A stretch of 49,065 bases of DNA from Mycobacterium colombiense (GTDB lineage: Bacteria; Actinomycetota; Actinomycetes; Mycobacteriales; Mycobacteriaceae): positions 1 to 49,065 of the forward strand of contig NZ_QMEV01000040.1 of the NCBI RefSeq assembly GCF_003284935.1. The letters run 5' to 3'. A program made the position numbers and the translations under genes. Positions 23,619 to 30,475 of the stretch are shown piece by piece (the stretch's first letter is position 1; every line of letters starts with the position of its first letter). The notes below the pieces were generated by a model that was not told where the DNA came from, ran no database searches, and was given only the letters and a program-made list of their open reading frames with translations.

Positions 23619-23905
23619 GTGCCTTCCGCCTTCTCTGATGCGTTGGTGGGACTGTAAGTCCGCGAAGCGACAGCAGCGGATAAACCGGTGGCCCGGTCGG
23701 CTGGCGACCCCCGTGAAGCGGCAGGATTTGATTGCATCGTGGTCAACGAGCAGCCCTCCCCCACCGTCGAACGGATCAGCATCCGTGCCCGGCAACCTGC
23801 CGGGAAGAGATTGAGGCGCATATCCTCGCCCCGGCCCAGCGGAAGTAATTCGCAAGAGGCTCGCTGAAGGCACGAGCCAGATAGGTGGACTTGTTCCCTC
23901 AACCG
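23619..23905 (-). promoter_or_regulatory. Structured 5' leader of the 63-aa membrane gene
   Basis: About 290 nt with no gene and several perfect stems on the minus strand: CCCGGCA/TGCCGGG (23797-23813), CGGAT/ATCCG (23771-23784) and a GTC-GC...GC-GAC hairpin near 23660. The stacked hairpins and conserved-looking purine runs resemble a riboswitch or a long untranslated region. GCCGGGGCGAGGAU and UUUAUCCG vaguely recall ydaO-type c-di-AMP elements, but I cannot confirm that. Confidence 0.35.
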
Positions 23906-23910
23906 TCACA

Positions 23911-23927
23911 TGATGCAGGCTGCATCA
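23911..23927. promoter_or_regulatory. Conserved palindrome, copy 2
   Basis: TGATGCAG-G-CTGCATCA, a perfect 8-bp inverted repeat about one base. It covers the expected -35 region of the 23958 gene, whose -10-like CATAAT is at 23946-23951, so a bound protein should block or recruit RNA polymerase. An ATG inside it (23910) opens a longer frame, but that start is unlikely. Confidence 0.75.
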
Positions 23928-23957
23928 CTTGTCAGCGCTGGACCGCATAATCCAGGG

Positions 23958-24317
23958 ATGCGGCAGGATGGGAACGCTGGGCGGCCGCGCAACGCGGTTG
24001 AGGCATATCTCGAACAGCTTCGACAGGCTGAGCTGGTCGCCGAAGCAGAGGATGCGGCGCACGGCAAGCACTATTTGTCGGTTGCCACAGGAGATTTGGA
24101 GACCAGTGATGACGTGGCGCGGGTCGAGCAGCTCACCGCTACGGCCTGGGCCGGGCGTGAAGGCGCACACATGACCTCCTCTCGAGGAGGAAGCGACTAC
24201 GTGACGCTGGTGATCGAAGGTCCGTCTGCCGCACAGTTCGTCGACGAGCTGGCAGACCTGGCCGAAGAACTCGATCCGGGATTCTGGCGCATCTCCCGCT
24301 CGTCGAGCCAATTCTGA
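23958..24317 (+). CDS. Hypothetical protein, probably leaderless
   Basis: 119 aa, soluble, unrecognised. The N-terminal basic stretch RQDGNAGRPRNAVEAYLEQL leads into an acidic helix (AELVAEAEDAAHG), and the C-terminal half is alpha/beta (SDYVTLVIEGPSAAQFVDEL, LDPGFWRISRSSS). CATAAT ends 6 nt before ATG 23958, which fits a leaderless mRNA; an in-frame ATG at 23910 lies within palindrome copy 2. It is followed after 38 nt by a putative lipoprotein and may be co-transcribed with it. Confidence 0.6.
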   Translation: MRQDGNAGRPRNAVEAYLEQLRQAELVAEAEDAAHGKHYLSVATGDLETSDDVARVEQLTATAWAGREGAHMTSSRGGSDYVTLVIEGPSAAQFVDELADLAEELDPGFWRISRSSSQF

Positions 24318-24355
24318 TGTACGGCTCGGTTGCGCGGGCCAGACAAGGACCAAGG

Positions 24356-25183
24356 ATGACCGCCACCCATCGCGCGTTGCCCAGGTTCGCCGCAGTCTCG
24401 ACCATCATCGCGATCCTTTGTGCCACCGCGAGCTGCGATTCAACGCGTCACGCTCAAGGAAATCCAACGCCGACGGCCCGCGCCTCCGGCTGGCCGACAA
24501 CCCTGAACGACTTCACGGTGGTCTGGACCGCTGAACCCGGCATCGACGTCACGACCGGGCCCGTGGTAGCGGTACGCGCCTACGCCGAGTCCTACCTGCT
24601 CGCCTCCATCACAGGAGACAATCGCTACCTGTATCCCGGCTTCCAGCAGTCCGTCGATCCCAACCAATCCATCGACCATCCCACCGGCACGCAATACCTC
24701 TGGCCGAAGCACTACGAACGCGAACACCCGTGGGTGGGCACCGACCAGGTGCACATCTCCTCTGTAACGACGTCCGGCCGCGACGTGACGGTGCTGGCTT
24801 GCGAATACACGTTTGGCACAGCTCAACTAGCCCGAGACGGGTACGAACCCAACATCGCTCTGCCGCCACCGCATTCAGGCATTACATCCATGCGGATCAC
24901 CATGACGGCTCCCGCAAAGCCGGCACCCCAATTCCCCCAGCAGGGACCGGCTCGCGCACCGTCGGCCGACGTCTTCAACGGCTGGCGGATCACCAGCCAT
25001 CAAGGCGGCTACTTCGCGCAGACCGGGATCGGCGACGAATGGCCAAATGTCATCGAAGACGAAAACACCTGTATCGCCAAGGCGCCTCAACACCCCGATC
25101 TCAAACGCGGCGGCCGATATCCTCGCGGCGACTTTCCTACCCAACCGGCATCCCCGGGATGGCCGGCCCCCAGCGCGGTATAG
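24356..25183 (+). CDS. Putative secreted lipoprotein
   Basis: 275 aa. A signal peptide (RFAAVSTIIAILCATASC) ends in Cys at about residue 28. The preceding TAS is an imperfect lipobox, so lipid attachment is likely but not certain. The mature part is a soluble domain with no known motif (AVRAYAESYLLASITGDNRY, WGTDQVHI-like strand, VLACEYTFGTAQ) and a Pro-rich middle; two further Cys could pair. ATG 24356 has AAGGA 8 nt upstream. Its shape (signal, spacer, NTF2-like domain of about 200 aa) recalls mycobacterial envelope lipoproteins of unknown role. Confidence 0.65.
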   Translation: MTATHRALPRFAAVSTIIAILCATASCDSTRHAQGNPTPTARASGWPTTLNDFTVVWTAEPGIDVTTGPVVAVRAYAESYLLASITGDNRYLYPGFQQSVDPNQSIDHPTGTQYLWPKHYEREHPWVGTDQVHISSVTTSGRDVTVLACEYTFGTAQLARDGYEPNIALPPPHSGITSMRITMTAPAKPAPQFPQQGPARAPSADVFNGWRITSHQGGYFAQTGIGDEWPNVIEDENTCIAKAPQHPDLKRGGRYPRGDFPTQPASPGWPAPSAV

Positions 25184-25215
25184 CCGATTGCTATACGCGC
25201 CTATACGTGGCTATA
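25179..25215. repeat. TATA-rich repeat cluster at the lipoprotein stop
   Basis: TATAGCC (25179-25185) and GGCTATA (25209-25215) form an inverted repeat that contains the stop codon, and CTATACG is repeated directly at 25191 and 25201. It may be a terminator stem or a protein-binding site. It opens the 394-bp gene-free gap 25184-25577. Confidence 0.4.
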
Positions 25216-25261
25216 AATCGTGGGCCTCGCGAGCGTAAGGGTCGCTGACCAACCACCGCGT

Positions 25262-25282
25262 GATGGTGGGGTCACCACCATC
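25262..25282. terminator. Stem-loop after the lipoprotein gene
   Basis: GATGGTGG (25262-25269), loop GGTCA, CCACCATC (25275-25282): a perfect 8-bp stem without a T-tract, 80 nt after the lipoprotein stop. It could serve as a mycobacterial-type terminator. The rest of the gap to 25577 shows no gene or repeat. Confidence 0.35.
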
Positions 25283-25577
25283 CGAACGTCCGGCTTGTAG
25301 CAGCTTCGTTGCGCTTCAACGTGATTGAGGGCAGTTCGGTTTAGCGGGCGGGGAAAAGAGCCGCGGTCGTAGCCGGCGCTGGATCCGCTGTCAGCTAATC
25401 GCGGACATGGCCAGATTCCCCAGTTTCGATGAGAATGCTGCCCAAGGTTCACTGAGATCGGACAAGTATCGCACCGGCGTCTGAAGGTTATGGCGTCGAT
25501 TTCACGCGTCCTCTGACCCTCTCCGCGTTTCGTCACGTGACGGGCTGTCGTTGTGCCCGTAACTGGTCAAGGGCGCT

Positions 25578-25991
25578 CTAGTCGACGGTCCCAGCAGGCA
25601 CCACCCACTGGCAAGGTTGGCCAGTCACTGCCGAAATCAGGTCGAAGTCTGCGTCGTAGTGAAGAACAGTGAGTCCGTGTTCTTCTCCGGCGGCGGCGAT
25701 GAGTAGGTCAGGAATCTTGCGGCCGCGCTGGCTTCGCTGAGCCAGGAGTCGCTGGACCTGAAGCGCGCGACGATGATGCGATTCGGTCGATTCCACAAGC
25801 TCGAATGCATCCAACGCCGCTATTAAGTCGTCCCACTCGGCTTCATTCCTCGCCGAATAGCCGACCTCGAGATCGGTGATACGGGCCCGCGCGAGTTCGC
25901 CCGAAGCCGCGAGCGGTTCCACCACCTCCCGGACGCTGGGCTGGCTGAGTCGCTTTATCACACTGGTGTCGATAAGAAACGTCAGCGCCAT
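25578..25991 (-). CDS. vapC: VapC toxin (PIN ribonuclease)
   Basis: 137 aa. Acidic residues are intact: D in FLIDTSVIKRL (8), E in ITDLEVGYSAR (about 43), D in KIPDLLIAAAGEEHG (about 95) and D in HYDADFDLI (about 113). Toxic RNA cleavage is the family role. The ATG lies inside the last codons of the upstream vapB (10-nt overlap). It resembles chromosomal mycobacterial VapC proteins of the IxDTSxxxRL group. Plasmids use such pairs for post-segregational killing. Confidence 0.9.
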   Translation of the reverse strand: MALTFLIDTSVIKRLSQPSVREVVEPLAASGELARARITDLEVGYSARNEAEWDDLIAALDAFELVESTESHHRRALQVQRLLAQRSQRGRKIPDLLIAAAGEEHGLTVLHYDADFDLISAVTGQPCQWVVPAGTVD

Positions 25992-26176
25992 GCCTCGGCG
26001 CGATCTTCGGACGGCGCGGCGGCCAGTGCATCCAGCGCGGAGGCCACGTGTTCTGCGCGGTGCGACGTCGCGCGGCGCAGAGCCGCGTTCACCGTCTCTT
26101 TGATCGTGGTTGTTCCCAGTTCTGCGCGAGCCATCTCCAATGCCTGTTCGTCAATGTCGATCAGATGCTTGCCCAC
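25982..26176 (-). CDS. vapB: VapB antitoxin (ribbon-helix-helix)
   Basis: 64 aa. DIDEQALEMARAELGTTTIK is the strand and helix of a ribbon-helix-helix repressor, followed by ETVNAALRRA and a C-terminal toxin-binding tail (PSEDRAEAWR). It starts with GTG 26176. TATACT on the minus strand (26183-26188) ends 6 nt before it, so the transcript is probably leaderless. It binds VapC and represses the promoter. Confidence 0.88.
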   Translation of the reverse strand: MGKHLIDIDEQALEMARAELGTTTIKETVNAALRRATSHRAEHVASALDALAAAPSEDRAEAWR

Positions 26177-26182
26177 ATGCCC

Positions 26183-26212
26183 AGTATATACAGGGAGGCG
26201 CGCGATATATAC
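26183..26212 (-). promoter_or_regulatory. vapBC promoter with paired GTATATAC-type sites
   Basis: GTATATAC (26184-26191) overlaps the -10 TATACT, and a second copy GATATATAC is at 26204-26212, a 20-bp period. Ribbon-helix-helix antitoxins bind such paired short palindromes, so this should be the VapBC autoregulatory operator. Confidence 0.6.
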
Positions 26213-26336
26213 CCGCTGGTACGGCCCGGTCGCGAGTCACCAGAAGGCGGTTCGCCCCGGGTTCGATGAGAAAGCGTGAGGTCCCCCAACCGGGTCCGGG
26301 TTTGTCCCCGCCTGAGGCAACCGCGTCGTAGCTGCT

Positions 26337-27320
26337 TCAGCGGTCGCTCGGGATACGGATGTGGGCGGGGTCGGTGTCCCGTAATCCTTTGAAGCTGGCG
26401 TGGCGAAGCCAGCGGTGGGCCACATATTCGCGGTAAGCGACTTCGCAGACCAGTTCGGGTTCGACCCACGACACCCCGTGTGCCTCAACGGGATTGGCGG
26501 CGGGTGTGGCGGTGCGCGTGATGGGGTGGAGCATGGCATAGAGGTACCGGCGGGTGGTGTCGCTGAATCCGGTTCCGACTTGTCCGACGACGATCAGGTC
26601 GCCGTCGTCGTTGTGGCCGGCTAGCAGCAGTGAGCCGATACTGGTGCGTCCCCCGGGACCGGCGGCGTGGCAGTAGCCCACGATGATCAGTTCGCAAGTT
26701 GGGCGGACGAGGGACTTGATCCACTGGGTGGTGCGGCCGGGCCGGTAGGGCGCGTCAAGGCGCTTGGCGACGATTCCCTCCATCTGGTGGTAGACGGCGA
26801 CGTCGAGCATGTCTGCCGGGACCACCGCGGTCAGGGCACGCGGAATGGTCAGGGTGGGCGACTTGTCGACGACCATGAGTGCGTCGAGCAGTTCGCGGCG
26901 TTGGATATACGCCTGAGTGGTGAGGCTGCGGTTGTCGAGCGCTAGGAGGTCGAAAGCCAGCAAACGGACGGGCACTTCGCGCAGCAGCTCGGGGTGTGGT
27001 CGACGTTGCTGTGGCCAGCGGCGCTGCAGGCGGGTGAACGATGGCCGGCCGGTGTGATCGACGGCGACGATCTCCCCGTCGAGAACCGCTTGGCGATCGC
27101 CGATGGCGGCGGCCACGCCGGCGAGTTCGGGGAAGGTCCGCGACACGTCTGCACCATGGCGGGTGAAGACCGTGACCGCGCCGTGCTGGACGTGGACGGT
27201 TGCTCTCTGGCCGTCAAACTTCCACTCGACGGCCCAGCCATCCGCGCGTCGTGGCGGGGTGCCGAGCGTCGCCAGCATCGGTGCCCATGCCGGATTTCGC
27301 ACAGGCGTCTGGGTGGCCAC
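26337..27320 (-). CDS. ATP-dependent DNA ligase (LigD ligase-domain / LigC-like)
   Basis: 327 aa covering only the nucleotidyltransferase plus OB-fold core. Motif I is VEWKFDGQRATVH (the Lys of KFDG is adenylated, about residue 34). Motif III-like is LDGEIVAVD (about 78), motif IV is MEGIVAKRLDAPYRPG (about 185) and motif V is WIKSL. The OB domain includes IIVGYCHAAG. The polymerase and phosphoesterase domains of full LigD are absent, as in mycobacterial LigC and plasmid ligases of the non-homologous end-joining type. GTG 27320 follows TACCGT by 7 nt, consistent with a leaderless mRNA. No ku gene is visible in the window. It may repair breaks in incoming or replicating plasmid DNA. Confidence 0.88.
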   Translation of the reverse strand: MATQTPVRNPAWAPMLATLGTPPRRADGWAVEWKFDGQRATVHVQHGAVTVFTRHGADVSRTFPELAGVAAAIGDRQAVLDGEIVAVDHTGRPSFTRLQRRWPQQRRPHPELLREVPVRLLAFDLLALDNRSLTTQAYIQRRELLDALMVVDKSPTLTIPRALTAVVPADMLDVAVYHQMEGIVAKRLDAPYRPGRTTQWIKSLVRPTCELIIVGYCHAAGPGGRTSIGSLLLAGHNDDGDLIVVGQVGTGFSDTTRRYLYAMLHPITRTATPAANPVEAHGVSWVEPELVCEVAYREYVAHRWLRHASFKGLRDTDPAHIRIPSDR

Positions 27321-27377
27321 CGGATCGACGGTACCCGCCCGCTCGGCGGTGGGATCTATCTGCGTGGTGATGGTCCG

Positions 27378-27396
27378 GTGATGCAGCCTGCATCAC
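27378..27396. promoter_or_regulatory. Conserved palindrome, copy 3
   Basis: GTGATGCAG-C-CTGCATCAC, perfect 9-bp arms. It lies 58 bp upstream of the ligase GTG (27320), between two minus-strand genes. It matches copies 1 and 2 in the TGATGCAG core. Confidence 0.75.
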
Positions 27397-27461
27397 GGCT
27401 TAGTGGGCGTGGACGATATTCCGCGGCGCTTCGCCGGCGCGACGGATCTGCACGTCATACC

Positions 27462-28385
27462 TCACGTCGGGTGGGTGCCTTCGGTGCCGATGAATTGAAT
27501 CTCGCTGATAGCTACGGTGGTCACCTCATCGGGAGTCCCCGACGCGGTTGGGCTTGGGGACGTTGCGGATTGAGGCGGATCAGAGGTTGCTTTGACGCGG
27601 ATGAGTAGTTTGCTGACAGTGGCTGGTGGATTGAAGGTGATGAAGCGCCAATCCCTGGCCCCTGCGGTGTCGATGACGACGGGGTCGCGTTTGAGGTCCT
27701 TCGGGAACCACACCTCGAGTTGGGTGACAATGCGGTGCTTGGACCATTGGTCGGAGCCGTCGGGCGCGGTGGCGTCGAAGCCGCCGATGGCCCGGAGTTG
27801 GGTCAGGGTGACTTGGCGGCCGAAGTCGACTTGCAGGGTTTGTCCGTCCTGGTTCTTGACCCGGGTGCAGACCCATGCGGTGTTGAAGTCGCCGTCGAAG
27901 GCCCGGTTGGCGTCGGAGTAGTTGGCGTCGCGCGGGCACACGTCGCTGGCGGTGACCCCTTTGAGGATGGTGTCTTGCCGTAGCGGCGCCTGTGAGGGTG
28001 GTGGCGGTGCGGTCGCGGCCGGTGTGGTGATGTGGGGTTGCGGGTTGATGTCAGAGGTGAGGTAGTTGACGGCGGCCAGGGCCACCAGCAGGATCACCAC
28101 GGCGGCCGCGGTGATGAATGCGGTGTGCATTCGGCGATCGGGCGGCACTCGCTTGTTGAACGCGCGGCCGCCGGCGCGGGCCGCGCGTCCGGACGCGCGT
28201 AGGGCGCGGGTGAGCAGGCCCGGCTTGTCAGGCGGTTGACTGTCGTTGGGGGTGTCGTCGTCGGGGGGTGGGGGTAGGCCGCGGCGGGCGGGCCGGGTGG
28301 TTGTGCGGGGGGCCAGCGAGGCCAAGATGAGGCGGCCGTTTTCCCAGCCGTGGTCGGTGTGGAGGACTTGGTCTGTGCTGCTCAT
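27462..28385 (-). CDS. Membrane-anchored protein with F5/8 type C (discoidin)-like domain
   Basis: 307 aa. Residues 1-90 are cytoplasmic, Pro/Arg-rich and unstructured, ending in RRMHTAF. One transmembrane helix follows (about 88-110, ITAAAVVILLVALAAVNYL). After a Pro/Ala spacer comes a jelly-roll domain (VTASDVCPRDANYSDANRAF, DGDFNTAWVC, LQVDFGRQVTLTQLRAIGGF) typical of discoidin or sugar-binding modules that attach to surfaces. The end is Ser/Pro-rich. It probably binds an envelope glycan. It sits 3 nt after the next gene upstream, so an operon is likely. Confidence 0.75.
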   Translation of the reverse strand: MSSTDQVLHTDHGWENGRLILASLAPRTTTRPARRGLPPPPDDDTPNDSQPPDKPGLLTRALRASGRAARAGGRAFNKRVPPDRRMHTAFITAAAVVILLVALAAVNYLTSDINPQPHITTPAATAPPPPSQAPLRQDTILKGVTASDVCPRDANYSDANRAFDGDFNTAWVCTRVKNQDGQTLQVDFGRQVTLTQLRAIGGFDATAPDGSDQWSKHRIVTQLEVWFPKDLKRDPVVIDTAGARDWRFITFNPPATVSKLLIRVKATSDPPQSATSPSPTASGTPDEVTTVAISEIQFIGTEGTHPT

Positions 28386-28388
28386 GGG

Positions 28389-28772
28389 CTACAGGGTGTC
28401 GCTGTCGATGGTGTTGTAGATGGCGTCATGGGCGAGCTGCTGGCTGCTGCGCTCAGGTAGTGCCGGGCGGCTGTAGTCCGGGCGTAGCGTGACCGGCGGT
28501 GTCGCCATAGGCGGACCGCTGTAGTAGTGGTGATGGTGGTTGATCTGCGTCAGGTGGGGGCCGGGAGCGGCGGCCTTGGCGGGAGCGCGGCGGGGATGGC
28601 GCCGGCGGCGCACACGGCGGATCTGGCGGGCGGCCACGCGGGCGGCGGGCCAGGTGAACCAGAGCGCTCCGCACAGCAGAAGGCTGTAACCGAGCGCGGC
28701 GTCTTCGGGGGCGCCGAAGAAGTGGACGGCGGCGCCGGTGAGCAGCACCGCGGCGATCAGGGCGCGTATCAC
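28389..28772 (-). CDS. Small membrane protein with two predicted helices
   Basis: 127 aa from GTG 28772, which overlaps the upstream VapC stop as GTGA. Two hydrophobic helices (about 3-20 IRALIAAVLLTGAAVHFFG, about 27-42 LGYSLLLCGALWFTWPA) precede a strongly basic segment (RQIRRVRRRRHPRRAP) and a polar tail with HHHHYY. The basic stretch after the helices fits cytoplasmic placement. Function is unknown. The coupling to a toxin-like gene upstream and the discoidin-like gene downstream is unusual. Confidence 0.65.
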   Translation of the reverse strand: MIRALIAAVLLTGAAVHFFGAPEDAALGYSLLLCGALWFTWPAARVAARQIRRVRRRRHPRRAPAKAAAPGPHLTQINHHHHYYSGPPMATPPVTLRPDYSRPALPERSSQQLAHDAIYNTIDSDTL

Positions 28773-29170
28773 GGTGAACCTCCGGGCGAAGTTGTGGTGA
28801 TGTGGTGGGCTGCGGCGTCGCGGGTCAGCTCGGGGTTGTAGGTGATCAAGGTGTGGAGTCGGGGGCCGGCGGACAGGGCGGCGGCGATGTGGAGCGCGTT
28901 GGTGGTGTGCCCCGGGGCGGGGGCGAGCTCGATCGCGACGTCGAGGAGCCGGTCGGTGACTGCGACGAGGTCCAGGCCGGCCAGGACGTGGTGGGCGTGC
29001 TCGGCGGCGTCGGGGTGAAGAGTGGCCACGGTGCGCATGACGTCGGCGCGGCTGAGGGCGCACGTGAACCAGGTGGTGTCGGTGCGCGAGCGCAGGTAGT
29101 CGGCGAGGGCCGGGGACTCAGGCGTCGTGGTGATGAGTTTCATGATGGCGGTGGGATCCAGGTAGATCAC
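28769..29170 (-). CDS. PIN-domain VapC-like protein with altered active-site residues
   Basis: 133 aa of PIN fold: MIYLDPTAIMKLI (D5 present), then SRADVMRTVATLH where the family has SE.xR (E to D), then TTNALHIAAALSAGP where D is expected at N, and LITYNPEL where D is expected at N. Three of four acidic positions are changed, so nuclease activity is doubtful, though fold and partner binding could remain. It is coupled by 4 nt both to its antitoxin and to the membrane gene downstream. Confidence 0.75.
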   Translation of the reverse strand: MIYLDPTAIMKLITTTPESPALADYLRSRTDTTWFTCALSRADVMRTVATLHPDAAEHAHHVLAGLDLVAVTDRLLDVAIELAPAPGHTTNALHIAAALSAGPRLHTLITYNPELTRDAAAHHITTTSPGGSP

Positions 29171-29409
29171 GGCGGCGGGGACTGGGGGCTGTAGCGGCGG
29201 TGCGGGTGGTCAAGGATCTGGGCCGGGGTGAGGCGGGCGGGCGTGACTTCCTTGCTGGCGATCAGGGCCGACCAGGCGTCGTTGGTAGCGGGAATCAATT
29301 GCGCGACCGGGTGCCCGTGGTGGGTGATCTCGATGGTGTGGCCGTCGGCCACCGCGCGCAGAAGCACACTCGCATTCTGGCGCAATTCACGGACACCAAC
29401 CCGTTTCAT
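29167..29409 (-). CDS. Phd/YefM-type antitoxin (VapB-like)
   Basis: 80 aa. KRVGVRELRQNASVLLRAVA and IEITHHGHPVAQLIPA are the strand-helix signature of Phd/YefM antitoxins (VxELRxN and ItxxGxPvA). The C-terminus (RLTPAQILDHPHRRY) wraps a PIN toxin. ATG 29409 is preferred; the frame begins 9 nt earlier. The start codon lies inside a perfect 10-bp inverted repeat (29407-29439), its probable operator. Confidence 0.85.
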   Translation of the reverse strand: MKRVGVRELRQNASVLLRAVADGHTIEITHHGHPVAQLIPATNDAWSALIASKEVTPARLTPAQILDHPHRRYSPQSPPP

Positions 29410-29439
29410 GTAGCACATCGTAACTCAGCGTGCTACATG
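29407..29439. promoter_or_regulatory. Operator at the Phd/YefM antitoxin start
   Basis: CATGTAGCAC (29407-29416) and GTGCTACATG (29430-29439) are perfect 10-bp arms with a 13-bp spacer. One arm contains the antitoxin start codon, so the transcript is short-leadered or leaderless and binding would block both transcription and translation. No gene is seen in 29440-29646. Confidence 0.7.
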
Positions 29440-29646
29440 AGGTACACAATCTGGACCGTTGTTTCAAGTTGCCTTCCCTTGGCTGCCCACACCTCGAACG
29501 ATTCTCCGACGGCTAGGTGCCCAACTCGCCTCAAAGTGCCTGGTCTCCGACCAACGATTCGTACGCCTTGGGTGGCTGCTGAGTAGCCTTGACAAAGATC
29601 AGGCGCGGCCAGTCGCGTGCGGCCTGCGGCGGAGGAGACGACGACG

Positions 29647-29877
29647 ATGAGGGTCTCTCTCGACGACTTCGTCAACACCCTCGACCCGGCCCGCGCGACT
29701 GTTGAGATGTTCAGCCCGTCCCTGCACCTAGAAACCATCGACGCCGTCTACGACTCCGGAACGGTGCTGTGGCGCGCCGACATCACGATGACCCACGTCG
29801 CCTCCCACGTGGGGGATCCGGACGTGGTCGTCCAACGGGTTGATCCTGATGCATCCGCATTGGGATTCCGAGGCTGA
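29647..29877 (+). CDS. Hypothetical protein, 76 aa
   Basis: Starts at ATG 29647 with GGAGGAGA about 8 nt upstream. The sequence SLDDFVNTLDPARATVEMFS, ETIDAVYDSGTVLWRADITM and SHVGDPDVVVQRVDPD is a small alpha/beta protein, not recognised. It overlaps the next gene by 29 bp in another frame. The pair could be one gene split by a frameshift, because the second reads smoothly on from the same topic (HWDSEADPAPSVEQLETVER). Confidence 0.55.
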   Translation: MRVSLDDFVNTLDPARATVEMFSPSLHLETIDAVYDSGTVLWRADITMTHVASHVGDPDVVVQRVDPDASALGFRG

Positions 29878-30115
29878 TCCGGCACCGTCCGTCGAGCAGT
29901 TGGAGACGGTCGAACGCCTGAACAAGTACTGGATGACCGCGGGTATGGTGCCGCTTACGGCGGGCCCGCAGTTCCTCGGCCAGCACGCCAACCGTCCCGC
30001 GCTGAAATTCGCGCTGCACGCCTATCGGCAGCGCTTCTTCGACGACGACTACCTGATCGAGGTGCCGCTGGACCCGCTTCGGCAGCGGATCCGCGACGGC
30101 GACGACTTCCTCTGA
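29849..30115 (+). CDS. Hypothetical protein, 88 aa
   Basis: ATG 29849 within the end of the previous gene; TTG 29840 is an alternative. It is a helical soluble protein (VEQLETVERLNKYWMTAGMV, QHANRPALKFALHAYRQRFF) with an acidic tail (DPLRQRIRDGDDFL). No family recognised. Its proximity to the 29647 gene suggests a coupled pair or a frameshifted single gene of about 160 aa. Confidence 0.55.
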   Translation: MHPHWDSEADPAPSVEQLETVERLNKYWMTAGMVPLTAGPQFLGQHANRPALKFALHAYRQRFFDDDYLIEVPLDPLRQRIRDGDDFL

Positions 30116-30238
30116 CGGAAACTAGTCGACGCCAACCGTTAGTCGAACGAGCGAGGGCGGCGGCGGAAGGTCGCAGGGTGAAGCACGGGTCGGCGTACTC
30201 AGCCTGACGCATGAGAATCGACTCGGATCGGAGACACG

Positions 30239-30412
30239 GTGAACCACAACGCGAAACTGCGGTGGCCGATTGTGGCCATCGTCTTGGCGCTTTTAGGTCT
30301 ATGGATCACATGGGATCACCCGCATCTCATCGATAAGGTGATGGGCGTTACCGTCCTCAGCCTCGGTGCAGCGGGAACGGTTTGGGGACTCGTCGAGAAA
30401 TGGCCGCTTTGA
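30239..30412 (+). CDS. Two-helix small membrane protein, 57 aa
   Basis: Starts at GTG 30239 with GGAG 5 nt upstream and ends at TGA 30410-30412. Two hydrophobic segments are visible: about 9-24 (WPIVAIVLALLGLWITW) and about 34-50 (VMGVTVLSLGAAGTVWGLV), with a polar loop (DHPHLIDK) between them. This hairpin topology is common in small plasmid-encoded proteins. The stop codon lies in the left arm of a long inverted repeat (30409-30475), so its mRNA end is likely a hairpin. Confidence 0.7.
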   Translation: MNHNAKLRWPIVAIVLALLGLWITWDHPHLIDKVMGVTVLSLGAAGTVWGLVEKWPL

Positions 30413-30475
30413 CGTCCCTCTGGAGGGGCAGGGACAGGTGGGGCTCCCCTGGCTCCGACCAGAGGAGGACGTCAA
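30409..30475 (+). repeat. Long stem-loop overlapping the 57-aa gene stop
   Basis: TTGACGTCCCTCTGG (30409-30423) pairs with CCAGAGGAGGACGTCAA (30459-30475), with a 2-nt bulge in the right arm; the loop holds AGGGG and CCCCT, which could also pair. It is a candidate transcription terminator or processed RNA structure. Confidence 0.6.

Noticed and set aside
23910..23957. Start of the 24317 gene at ATG 23910
   Set aside because: It would place the start inside palindrome copy 2; a -10 box 6 nt before ATG 23958 supports the later start.
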